In this document: piece after piece, positions 30,477 to 38,207 of the stretch
Layout of the letters: each line of letters opens with the position of its first letter
Numbering within the stretch: the stretch's first letter is position 1
Assembly (NCBI RefSeq): GCF_005116575.1
Contig: NZ_SWCN01000010.1
Span: 62,001 to 126,000 of the forward strand
DNA from: Desulforhopalus sp. IMCC35007
GTDB lineage: Bacteria; Desulfobacterota; Desulfobulbia; Desulfobulbales; Desulfocapsaceae
Length of the DNA stretch: 64,000 nucleotides
Direction: 5' to 3'
Made by a program: the position numbers and the translations under genes
The notes under the pieces: model-generated
Databases searched by the model: none
Told to the model about the DNA's origin: nothing
The model's input: only the letters and a program-made list of their open reading frames with translations

Positions 30477-31496
30477 ATGGCTCAAAAACGAAAAAAAAAC
30501 AGTAATTCTGGATGTAAACAACCTTATAAAAGTACTGCAAGGGATCGTTTGCAGGCTTTTTGGCAAGTTTTTGAAAAAGAAGACGAAGTTTTAGTTATCA
30601 TAAATGCAGACCCTGATGCCCTGGCAACGGCAATGTCAGTTAAGCGTCTGTTGCGATATAGGGTGAAGAGTGTAACCATAGCCCACCCAAATGAGATACG
30701 ACGCCTTAACAATCAGGAGATGGTTAAGCGATTGCGTATCCCTCTTGAACGTCTCAAAGATGTTAAACTTGACGCTTTTAGTAAAAAAGTGATGGTTGAT
30801 TCTCAGCCGAGTCATCTCCCGTGTTTTGAAAAAATTAAGATTCATGCCATAATTGATCACCATCCTGTAAGTGGTGACTGGGATGCTGAGTTTATAGATA
30901 TCCGCCCGGAGTACGGGGCCACAGCATCGATGGCGGTTGAGTATCTGCGTGCGGCTGGAATGGTGCCATCTGTTGCTTTGGCTACGGCTCTTTTTTACGG
31001 CATCAAAGTTGATACACAGGACTTTGAACAAAAATCCGTGCTGGGTGACGGCATCTCCTTCCGGTACCTGTTTAACATTGCTAACCGTGATCTGGTCCGA
31101 AAGTTTGAGCTTACCGATCTGCGTCGATCAGAGTTGAAATATTTCACTATAGCTCTTGCCGAACTCAAATATTCAAAAGGCAGATATTATAGCCATGTCG
31201 GGCGGGTAAGAAGCCCTGATGTCCTTGTCATTGTAGCTGACTTTCTCAATCACGTTGGAGAGATTGACTGGGTTTTTGTCTCGGGCATCCATGGTGAAAA
31301 ACTTGTGGTTATTTTTCGCAGTGATGGTTACCGGAAAAGTGCAGGGAAGCTCGCTGACAAAATCTTTGGCTCTCTTGGTTCGGCTGGCGGACATAAAGGT
31401 GCTGCTCGTGCTGAAGTTCCACTAAAGAATCTTAATCTCGGAGATAAAGAGTTTACTTCAGATACCTTGAAGCGATTTATCATGCGCCATATCTAG
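30477..31496 (+). CDS. DHH-family phosphoesterase (NrnA-like)
   Basis: Likely a manganese-dependent nanoRNase or phosphoesterase. The 339-aa protein has the DHH motifs in order: NADPDALAT (motif I), VDSQPSH (motif II), IDHHPVSGDW (motif III) and KVDTQDF (motif IV). A C-terminal DHHA1 domain has GSAGGHKGAARAE. The GGHxxAAR form is the substrate-binding loop of NrnA and GdpP types. Only the DHH and DHHA1 parts are present, without membrane or PAS domains. Confidence 0.85.
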   Translation: MAQKRKKNSNSGCKQPYKSTARDRLQAFWQVFEKEDEVLVIINADPDALATAMSVKRLLRYRVKSVTIAHPNEIRRLNNQEMVKRLRIPLERLKDVKLDAFSKKVMVDSQPSHLPCFEKIKIHAIIDHHPVSGDWDAEFIDIRPEYGATASMAVEYLRAAGMVPSVALATALFYGIKVDTQDFEQKSVLGDGISFRYLFNIANRDLVRKFELTDLRRSELKYFTIALAELKYSKGRYYSHVGRVRSPDVLVIVADFLNHVGEIDWVFVSGIHGEKLVVIFRSDGYRKSAGKLADKIFGSLGSAGGHKGAARAEVPLKNLNLGDKEFTSDTLKRFIMRHI

Positions 31497-31646
31497 ATAT
31501 TTTACCTCAGTTCAGCCGGGAAATGTTGCGGTTCACGATTATTTCTTTTACCATGTGTACAGACAGAAAGAATTAAGGTGAAAGTAGAGCAGGGTAATTG
31601 AAATTCTTATTTATTCGCAAGTTTTTCGTTCTTAGGAGGTGGTTGC

Positions 31647-32897
31647 ATGCTGAAGCCAACTACGCTGGCTATGATTTTAGCTGGAAGTAGGGTCAATGAA
31701 CTTAATGTCCTGACATCGTTTCGCCCAAAATCGGCGGTCCCATTTGGTGGTCTTGGGCGTGTTATAGATTTTCCTCTCAGCAACCTGCTCAATTCTGGAA
31801 TTGAGCAGGTTGCTCTTCTCAGTCAATATCGGAGTTATTCCCTTATCAATCATATCGGCACCGGTGCTGCCTGGGATATGATTGGTCGCTATCGAAGAGT
31901 ATCGATTCTCCCGCCGTCTCAAGGGTCCGAGGGAGGCGATTGGTACCGTGGCCCGGCTGATGCCATTCATCAGAATATAGATTTTATTCGCAATCATTGT
32001 CCTGAAGAAGTTCTCATTTTGTCAGGCGATCATGTTTATAACATGGATTATCAGGATTTGATCGACTACCACTGGGAAAAAGATGCGGATCTTACTATTG
32101 CCTTTACCCGCGTCCCACAATCGGATGCGCACCGTTTTGGCCTTGCAGAAATAGAAGAATCTGATGATTCTCGTGGGGGCAGAATCCTCAATTACTGGGA
32201 GAAACCATCAGTTCCTCAGTCAAACTGGGCTTCTATGACCATTATGTGTTTTAAACCTGAGGTTTTGTATAAGGCTCTAGAGGAAAATCATCAGGGAGAT
32301 TCCTATCACTTTGGCTTGGATATCTTTCCCTCACTGCTGCGTCAAAAACTTAAAGTATACGGATATAAATACAATGGATACTGGGGCTACACCAGAACTA
32401 TCGATGAGTACTGGCAATCGAGTATGGATATGCTCGGTCCAGAGCCTGCCATCGATCTTGAAAAATGGCAATTCCGTACAAATCTTGACCACCGTAACAT
32501 AAGAGACAATGAACCGGCCCTTATGGGCGAACATGCGGTGGTGCAGAATTCTCTAGTTTATAATGGTTGTAAAATTGATGGAACGGTAAAAAATTCGATC
32601 CTTTTTCCTGGAGTTCACATAAAAAAGGGGGCAATTGTCGAAAATTCCATTCTTTTTTATAATAATATGGTTGGAGAAGGTTGCCATCTCAACAAGGTTG
32701 TTTCTGATGTTAACAATTTATTTCAAGATAATGTGAAGGCTGGACCAGAGGCATGTGAGCCGAACAGCCAGGTAACGGTTATCGGCTGGAACAATACCAT
32801 CCTTGAAAACACCCAAATTGATGAAGGTGTGACGATCCACCCAGGTCACCAAAGTCAGCGTCCGGACGATAGTCTTGCTTTTGGAGGTGAACTATAA
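31647..32897 (+). CDS. GlgD-like ADP-glucose pyrophosphorylase paralogue
   Basis: The 416-aa protein has the nucleotidyltransferase fold of GlgC (RPKSAVPFGGLGRVIDFPLSN, LSGDHVYNMD) and a left-handed beta-helix C-domain. The N-terminal catalytic loop reads AGSRVNEL in place of the GGxGxRL of active enzymes, and the second metal-site region is also altered. It may be a regulatory partner of the intact GlgC downstream, as GlgD is in Firmicutes. An AGGAGG ribosome binding site precedes the ATG. Its stop overlaps the next start. Confidence 0.75.
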   Translation: MLKPTTLAMILAGSRVNELNVLTSFRPKSAVPFGGLGRVIDFPLSNLLNSGIEQVALLSQYRSYSLINHIGTGAAWDMIGRYRRVSILPPSQGSEGGDWYRGPADAIHQNIDFIRNHCPEEVLILSGDHVYNMDYQDLIDYHWEKDADLTIAFTRVPQSDAHRFGLAEIEESDDSRGGRILNYWEKPSVPQSNWASMTIMCFKPEVLYKALEENHQGDSYHFGLDIFPSLLRQKLKVYGYKYNGYWGYTRTIDEYWQSSMDMLGPEPAIDLEKWQFRTNLDHRNIRDNEPALMGEHAVVQNSLVYNGCKIDGTVKNSILFPGVHIKKGAIVENSILFYNNMVGEGCHLNKVVSDVNNLFQDNVKAGPEACEPNSQVTVIGWNNTILENTQIDEGVTIHPGHQSQRPDDSLAFGGEL

Positions 32898-34183
32898 TGA
32901 AAAGAGCAAAAGAGGCACTTGTCCTTATTTTAGCGGGTGGGGTTGGAAGTAGACTCAATATTCTTGTGCAAAAAAGAGCAAAACCTGCGGTTCCATTTGC
33001 CGGTATTTACCGGATTATTGACTTTAGTCTCAGCAATGTGATGAACTCAGACTTGGATAAGGTCGGTATTCTCACCCAGTACAAGCCTCTCTCCCTGATG
33101 GATCACCTGGGAAAGGGAGACGCCTGGGATTTTTCTGGGAGGAGCCGGGGAATTTCAATTTTACCTCCTCGAACTGGTGAAAAGGAGTTTGACTGGTATA
33201 AAGGAACGGCTGATGCTGTTCGGCGTAATATCGATTTTCTTGAATCTAATCCAGCAGATGAAATCGTTATTCTGTCAGGTGACCATATCTATCATATGGA
33301 TTTCGATGCCATGATAGAGTTTCACCGTTCTAAGAGTGCAGATGTAACGGTTGCCATGATGGTTGTTCCTCGAAGCGAGATCTATCAGTTTGGTGCAGGG
33401 ATTGTTGATAAGCACGATAGAATAATTGAATGGGAAGAAAAGCCAAAGGTACCACGGACCAATCTTGCGTCTATGGGCATCTATGTTTTTGATTATAAAT
33501 ATCTGCTTGATACATTAAAAAGAGATAGCTCAGAAGTTGATTTCGGAATGCATATACTTCCGCGGGCGATTGCTGAAGACAATGTCTTTGCTTACCCATT
33601 CTACGGTTATTGGCGTGATGTTGGAACTATTCAGGCATATTGGGAAGCCAATATGGATGTGTTGAGAAAAGATAGTGGTCTATCGCCTGAGAACTGGCAA
33701 ATAAGAACCAATGTTGATGAAGATAACCGGATTGCAGACAGAGCACCTGCGCGGTTTGGTGACAATTGTACGCTTGATACCTGTCTGATTTCCGCAGGAA
33801 GCAGGGTAGATGGAACTGTTATTAATTCTGTGCTGGCCCCTGGGGTGATCGTTGAAGAGGGGGCTATAGTCAAAGACTCTATTATATTTCAAGATTGTGT
33901 AATAAAAAAGGGTGCTACAGTTGATCTTGCTATACTCGATAAGCGTGTTGTAATTGAAGAAAATGCCATTGTTGGATGTGGTGAAAATTACAAGGTTGCC
34001 AATGTACTCAAACCGACCCATCTCTATACTGGCATCACTCTTGTTGGTAAAGGTGCTGTTGTTCCTGCTGGTCAGAAAATCGGGAGAAACTGTGTGGTCA
34101 ACGGAGGAGTTGCGGAAAGTGCCTATACAGGTCAAGATATTGAAGATGGAGAGACAATCTTTGCTGATGGGGAAATCAATTAA
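32897..34183 (+). CDS. glgC: ADP-glucose pyrophosphorylase
   Basis: Makes ADP-glucose from glucose 1-phosphate and ATP, the committed step of glycogen synthesis. The 428-aa protein has LAGGVGSRL, the KPAVPFAG lysine region, LSGDHIYHMD and EEKPKVPRTNLASMGIYVF. A beta-helix C-domain follows. It overlaps the preceding paralogue by one base (TAATG), so the two are probably made together. Confidence 0.93.
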   Translation: MKRAKEALVLILAGGVGSRLNILVQKRAKPAVPFAGIYRIIDFSLSNVMNSDLDKVGILTQYKPLSLMDHLGKGDAWDFSGRSRGISILPPRTGEKEFDWYKGTADAVRRNIDFLESNPADEIVILSGDHIYHMDFDAMIEFHRSKSADVTVAMMVVPRSEIYQFGAGIVDKHDRIIEWEEKPKVPRTNLASMGIYVFDYKYLLDTLKRDSSEVDFGMHILPRAIAEDNVFAYPFYGYWRDVGTIQAYWEANMDVLRKDSGLSPENWQIRTNVDEDNRIADRAPARFGDNCTLDTCLISAGSRVDGTVINSVLAPGVIVEEGAIVKDSIIFQDCVIKKGATVDLAILDKRVVIEENAIVGCGENYKVANVLKPTHLYTGITLVGKGAVVPAGQKIGRNCVVNGGVAESAYTGQDIEDGETIFADGEIN

Positions 34184-34274
34184 CAAGGATTGGCTAATTC
34201 TTCTGCAGGGCTAAATAAAGATTGCGCTTTGTAAAATCTTAGGTATTATCCCCCCTGGAAAAAATATCATGAAT

Positions 34275-34350
34275 GCCCTCGTAGCTCAGGGGATAGAGCA
34301 CAGGATTCCTAATCCTGGTGTCGCATGTTCGAATCATGCCGGGGGCACCA
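34275..34350 (+). tRNA. tRNA-Arg (anticodon CCU)
   Basis: A full cloverleaf can be folded: acceptor GCCCUCG/CGGGGGC, D stem GCUC/GAGC, anticodon stem CAGGA/UCCUG with loop UUCCUAA (anticodon at 34308-34310), T stem GCAUG/CAUGC with UUCGAAU, and an encoded CCA. It decodes AGG. This is a common attachment site for tyrosine-recombinase elements, and an integrase lies 430 bp downstream. Confidence 0.95.
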
Positions 34351-34358
34351 ATAAAATC

Positions 34359-34398
34359 AAGGCCGGATCCCAGTATTACTGGGGTTCCGGCCTTTTTT
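34359..34398 (+). terminator. intrinsic terminator downstream of tRNA-Arg
   Basis: The stem AAGGCCGGA...TCCGGCCTT encloses a second CCCAGT/ACTGGG hairpin and is followed by a T run. It ends the tRNA transcript. Confidence 0.88.
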
Positions 34399-34432
34399 CT
34401 TTGGGTTGATTTTTAGCTGTGTTTAGCGTAAA

Positions 34433-34634
34433 ATGACAGAAAATAGCACTGATTTGCAGTTTACTCCGTCCAAAATTCCGTCCAAAGCTCCGTCTAAAAA
34501 TATGGCGGCCATAAAAATAGGAAAAAAGGAAAAAAGGAACTGTTTATACGGCTGAGGTTAGATTTAAAGAGCATCAATTCACTTCAAAAAACATTTGTTA
34601 CGCTCTCTGCTTCTTGAAATTGGTCCAAAGATAA
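34433..34634 (+). pseudogene. relic of an integrase N-terminus
   Basis: Reading from the ATG at 34502 gives MAAIKIGKKEKR. After a one-base frame change in the A-rich run it continues GTVYTAEVRF. This aligns with the intact integrase start at 34781 (MAYIRTVKRKKGTIYKAEIR). The upstream in-frame ATG at 34433 adds a PSK-repeat segment. Homology stops after about 30 codons, so this is a remnant, perhaps of an earlier integration at the same tRNA or a partial duplication. Confidence 0.6.
34465..34500 (+). repeat. three 12-bp tandem repeats
   Basis: Three copies of TCCGTC(C/T)AAA with a 12-bp period lie just before the integrase relic. In the relic's frame they encode three P-S-K units. They could be recombinase arm sites or a coding repeat of the decayed gene. 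Confidence 0.65.
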
Positions 34635-34650
34635 AGAAAATATAATGCGA

Positions 34651-34827
34651 ATGTCGGAACAAAATGAAGAAGTGTTAACCATAAATGATCGTTTCTCTGT
34701 GTTGTCTGATGAGGTTGAAGAACTCAAGATTGAACTTCGACGGCTAAAACAACTTATTAAAAAAACAGTGAGAGTGAGTTATGGCCTATATTCGAACCGT
34801 CAAACGAAAAAAAGGGACTATATATAA
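34651..34827 (+). CDS. small coiled-coil ORF overlapping the integrase start
   Basis: A 58-aa frame whose middle (SDEVEELKIELRRLKQLIKK, about residues 17-36) is predicted by eye to be a charged helix. It overlaps the integrase start by 47 bp in another frame. The ribosome binding site is weak. It may be a real leader gene coupled to the integrase, or chance. Confidence 0.35.
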   Translation: MSEQNEEVLTINDRFSVLSDEVEELKIELRRLKQLIKKTVRVSYGLYSNRQTKKRDYI

Positions 34828-35830
34828 GGCAGAGATCAGGGTTCAGGGGCGCTCGCCTCTCTACCAGACATTTGATAGGCTCTCTGATGCCCAAAGATGG
34901 GCGGAAGATACAGAAGCCATACTTCGCTCTGGTGGGCATGTTGGTGAAACTCCGCCAGATGATATGCCATTTTCCCAGGCTCTCGACAAGTACGAACTCA
35001 AGATTTCCAGTCAGAAACGACCAAATACCAGGGCCCGGGAGATAACATCCGCTAACGCATTGCGTGCGGGCTTTAAAGGGTTGAGCTTGAAACAAATCAC
35101 TCCGGCCGTGGTTGCTGCCTTCAGGGATAAGCGGTTAGAAACCATCGGGCCGTCAACACTTCAAAAGGATCTAGCTTTACTGTCTCATCTTTATACAATT
35201 GCCAGGACTGAGTGGGCCTTGGAGATTAATAATCCGGTTGCAGCCATCAGGAAACCGGCCATGCCTGCAGGCAGACTGCGTCTCTTGAGCAAAGATGAAG
35301 CGCGAAATTTACTGGAGATATGTCGACAAAGCCGTAACGAGAAACTCTATCATTATGTCCAACTGTTACTTCATACGGGTATGCGCCCATCAGAAGGTGC
35401 CGGGCTGTGCTGGGGGCAAATCAGTATCGATAAACGAATCATTGATTTGACGGTTACCAAGACAGAGCCCCGGCGTGTGCCTTTAACGATAAAGGCGATC
35501 GAAATTTTGCTTGATATAATGCCGGAAAATTGTAGCAGGGAGAACCGAGTGTTCTTACCAGAAAAGATATCGGCAACTGTTCAGCGACGGCCGAATCTAT
35601 TTTTCCGCCGAGCATTTGACAATGCGGTGAAAAAGGCCAAAATCGAAAATTTCAACATGCATGACCTGCGACACACCGCCGCAAGCTATTTATTGATGGC
35701 CGGCGTTGACCTTCGTACTCTGGCAGATATTTTGGGCCACAGTACCATGCAAATGGTTCAGCGCTACACACACTTGCTCGACGATCATAAAATAAAGGCC
35801 ATTGATCACATTGGAAATCTCGGCATCTGA
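34781..35830 (+). CDS. int: tyrosine recombinase (integrase)
   Basis: The 349-aa protein catalyses site-specific integration and excision. An N-terminal arm-binding region (about 1-60) and a SAM-like core-binding domain (about 62-160) precede the catalytic domain. The catalytic residues are R202 (TGMRPSEG), H294-x-x-R297 (HDLRH), H320 (LGHST) and Y329 (QRYTHL). It points away from the tRNA, as is usual for elements integrated in tRNA genes. The ATG has a GAGTG-type ribosome binding site. Confidence 0.93.
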   Translation: MAYIRTVKRKKGTIYKAEIRVQGRSPLYQTFDRLSDAQRWAEDTEAILRSGGHVGETPPDDMPFSQALDKYELKISSQKRPNTRAREITSANALRAGFKGLSLKQITPAVVAAFRDKRLETIGPSTLQKDLALLSHLYTIARTEWALEINNPVAAIRKPAMPAGRLRLLSKDEARNLLEICRQSRNEKLYHYVQLLLHTGMRPSEGAGLCWGQISIDKRIIDLTVTKTEPRRVPLTIKAIEILLDIMPENCSRENRVFLPEKISATVQRRPNLFFRRAFDNAVKKAKIENFNMHDLRHTAASYLLMAGVDLRTLADILGHSTMQMVQRYTHLLDDHKIKAIDHIGNLGI

Positions 35831-35898
35831 GGTTTCTCCCAGGCGTTGGTGTGCTGCATTGAGGTGGATTTGACAGAATCCAGATTAATATTTCCAGA

Positions 35899-36345
35899 TC
35901 AAATACATGAAGTTTTTTTGAAACAGAGACTGTCTACGCCATTCTGTTTCAAAAAAACTTCATGTAGCAAGTCAGGGTGACGGCCAAGCACTTTGAGCAA
36001 CTTCACTAAGGAAAGAGGTGGTTTGGTTTTACCGTTTTCATACCGAGAAAAGGCATTGGCACCTCCACCAAAGATTTCTGCAGCTTCACGTTGATCACGC
36101 ATGAGTTTTTTGCGCACAGCGGCGATAAATTTGGGGTCAACAATTGCTGCGTTGACCTGCTTCGAGAAAGCGCGCATCTCTTGCATGACGCGATCGGATT
36201 CCGTCGCATCAAGAACTGATTCTGCACAGGCTGGGCAGAAGTCACCGGTTACCGCTGGAATAGAGGTAGTTTCACCCTTGTAAGTGTAAGGGATGTCACG
36301 GGTGTCATGGATCAGTTCCACCGCGCCGCAAACAGGACATTTCAT
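35899..36345 (-). CDS. mqsA: MqsA-type antitoxin and transcriptional repressor
   Basis: Neutralises MqsR and represses its own operon. The 148-aa protein keeps the zinc ligands at the E. coli positions C3, C6, C37 and C40, followed by the HTH_XRE-like C-domain (AAEIFGGGANAFSRYENG). It is longer than the 131-aa E. coli protein because the C-terminal end reads through a 23-bp inverted repeat. Its start lies 2 bp after the broken mqsR stop. Confidence 0.88.
   Translation of the reverse strand: MKCPVCGAVELIHDTRDIPYTYKGETTSIPAVTGDFCPACAESVLDATESDRVMQEMRAFSKQVNAAIVDPKFIAAVRKKLMRDQREAAEIFGGGANAFSRYENGKTKPPLSLVKLLKVLGRHPDLLHEVFLKQNGVDSLCFKKTSCI
35905..35965. repeat. perfect 23-bp inverted repeat at the mqsA 3' end
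   Basis: Arms at 35905-35927 and 35943-35965 are exact reverse complements with a 15-bp spacer. The repeat encodes the last residues of MqsA on the minus strand. No T run follows on either side, so it is not a standard terminator. Confidence 0.85.
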
Positions 36346-36347
36346 AT

Positions 36348-36643
36348 TTACAGCTCCTTAAAAGACACAATCAGCACGTCGTCAATGACCGTGAGTTTCA
36401 GGTACACATCTCACGCAGAAGTGTTCGGTCGGTAAACGTCTAGCCAGATTGTATGGTCGGCATATTTAGTCATACTTTTGTGAAAATCTGATGGCTTGAG
36501 TGCCACGCCACATTCAGCATGCCTTGAAAATCGACCCCCAAATCATTAGCACCTGCTCGAGCCGAATGAGTGGTTCGCACTTTGCCAGCTTTAACTAATT
36601 CCTTGGCAACCGGGAGATTGCAATGGGGATGTCTTTTTTCCAT
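36348..36643 (-). pseudogene. mqsR: broken mqsR toxin gene
   Basis: From the ATG at 36643 the frame reads MEKRHPHCNLPVAKELVKAG and so on, clearly MqsR (E. coli MEKRTPHTRLSQVKKLVNAG). Near codon 45 the frame must shift by one base to continue as SDFHKSMTKYADHTIWLDVY. An in-frame TGA then interrupts it before VYLKLTVIDDVLIVSFKEL and the normal stop. Total length is 296 bp instead of the 297 expected for 98 aa plus stop. The toxin, a ribosome-independent mRNA interferase in E. coli, should be inactive. Confidence 0.85.
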
Positions 36644-36760
36644 TAATTACTATAGCCTCCCTAGTTGCGTTTGGCGAGTAGGTTAATTTGTGCAGGGCAA
36701 CACTTCCAATAGAGGAAAGGTTTCTAGATTGCCGACCGACACAATCCAGGTTTTTACAAT

Positions 36761-37033
36761 TTATTTCACTGCATCATTTAGTTTGCTGCCAGCTTTGAAT
36801 TTAACACTCTTTTTAGCTGGAATCTGGATGGTTTCTCCCGTCTGGGGATTACGACCTTCGCGAGCTGACCGTGCGCTCACCGAAAAGGTACCAAAACCGA
36901 TGAGGGTAACCTTATCGCCCGCCTTAACGGCTTCTGTGATTGAACTGAGGATACTGTTTAACACCTGATCGCTTACAGCTTTGCTCAGTCCACATTCAGT
37001 TGCCACTTTTTCTACCAGATCGCCTTTGTTCAT
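36761..37033 (-). CDS. HU-family DNA-binding protein
   Basis: A 90-aa histone-like protein that bends DNA as a dimer. It has the dimerisation helices (MNKGDLVEKVATECGLSK) and the beta-arm tip GRNPQTGETIQIPAKK. It lies between the mqsRA remnant and the transfer-type genes on the same strand, so it is likely carried by the element. It may help integrase or transfer complexes, but could also be general. Confidence 0.92.
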   Translation of the reverse strand: MNKGDLVEKVATECGLSKAVSDQVLNSILSSITEAVKAGDKVTLIGFGTFSVSARSAREGRNPQTGETIQIPAKKSVKFKAGSKLNDAVK

Positions 37034-37119
37034 AGTTTTTCCTTGTTATTTTTTAAGTTTTATAGGGGTTGGAAAGCGTTGCATTGCTCAGATAGTAGGT
37101 TTGCTTATCTTTTTCAAGG

Positions 37120-37473
37120 TTATTTCGAATCCGTTTCCTGTTCGTTTTTCATGAATTCCACAATTTCCCGGGGCGTATAATATTGAAACCGTATCCTCTT
37201 GCTCAGCCTTTTGGTATAGTCGGAAAAGGCCATGACAATCTCGCGACCTTCTTCCATTAACTGTTCTCCCTCCTTGTGTGATATTCCATCGAACTCGCCA
37301 AGTCTTGCCTTGAAATTGATATATGCCAGGTCGAACTGGCGCAGGATATTAAACATGGTCGAGCTGAGCGGTGAGTTGATTTTCAATACCCGAGATCCGC
37401 GCTCTTTGACCATACTGATCTTTTTTTCCTGAATCTCCTGCCAGGTTGGTTTTGTCTCATTTTTTTCAGCCAT
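37120..37473 (-). CDS. hypothetical helical protein
   Basis: 117 aa, charged and mostly helical, without a signal peptide, membrane segment or recognised motif. It is the fourth gene of a tight leftward run with the coupling ATPase, the HD protein and a membrane protein, so a role in DNA transfer or element maintenance is possible. I do not recognise the family. Confidence 0.6.
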   Translation of the reverse strand: MAEKNETKPTWQEIQEKKISMVKERGSRVLKINSPLSSTMFNILRQFDLAYINFKARLGEFDGISHKEGEQLMEEGREIVMAFSDYTKRLSKRIRFQYYTPREIVEFMKNEQETDSK

Positions 37474-37490
37474 TTTATCTCACCTCAATG

Positions 37491-38207
37491 CTATGCGGAA
37501 ATGATTTTTGCGTTTCTCTTGATTCGGTACCGATGCCAGAGGTCCAGAAGATAGACTGAACCATATGGGCAGATGGCTGCTATGACCATCAGCATGGAAC
37601 TTTTGCTGGCCACCGGCAACAGGTGCGGTTTTATCTCGAAGAACCCGTAATATATTTTCTCGGCCATGGAGCCAAAATGGACGACCAGTTTCCAGATATT
37701 CTGTGGTGTACTGAGCCGATAGAGCACCAGATATATCACATAGATAAGAAAGGACTTGAGCAGCAGGGACATGGCCCGGCCCAGAAGCAGTGAGTTTATT
37801 GCCTTTCTGGTAATGTTGCCGACATAGTAGCGGCTGATATAGGTACACATCGCGGTATTGATGAGCAGGACAAGATAGGGGATGGAGCTAAACATCAAAT
37901 GGCTGAAGGCATCGAGTTTATGAAAGACGAAGGGAAAGAGATAGAAATGGAAGACCGGGAACAGTAGTATCAGGGCAAAACCTTCATGAAAGCCACTTTT
38001 TATGCCGATCTTGAAAAAGTCCAGAGTTCGATCCAGGGTAAGGAATTCCGCAGGGATATTCTGGCCTTTGCTCTCGATAACATAGAATTGCTGAATCTCG
38101 GAGATGGCGTTTAGCAGATTGCTTGGCCTGTAAATCCTGCCGTTATCTGTGGTAATAATCTGGGCGTTGGTGTCACTTTGCCCTTTGTTCTCCCAATCTT
38201 TGACCAT
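37491..38207 (-). CDS. hypothetical multi-pass membrane protein
   Basis: 238 aa with about four hydrophobic segments (roughly residues 80-95, 108-125, 145-165 and 205-225) and a hydrophilic N-terminus of about 70 residues. Its start overlaps the stop of the upstream HD-domain gene by one base. The context suggests an inner-membrane partner of the HD and coupling proteins. I do not recognise a family. Confidence 0.65.
   Translation of the reverse strand: MVKDWENKGQSDTNAQIITTDNGRIYRPSNLLNAISEIQQFYVIESKGQNIPAEFLTLDRTLDFFKIGIKSGFHEGFALILLFPVFHFYLFPFVFHKLDAFSHLMFSSIPYLVLLINTAMCTYISRYYVGNITRKAINSLLLGRAMSLLLKSFLIYVIYLVLYRLSTPQNIWKLVVHFGSMAEKIYYGFFEIKPHLLPVASKSSMLMVIAAICPYGSVYLLDLWHRYRIKRNAKIISA

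Noticed and set aside
36690-36968. Plus-strand frame opposite HU
   Set aside because: Shadow of the HU gene; it has no features of its own.
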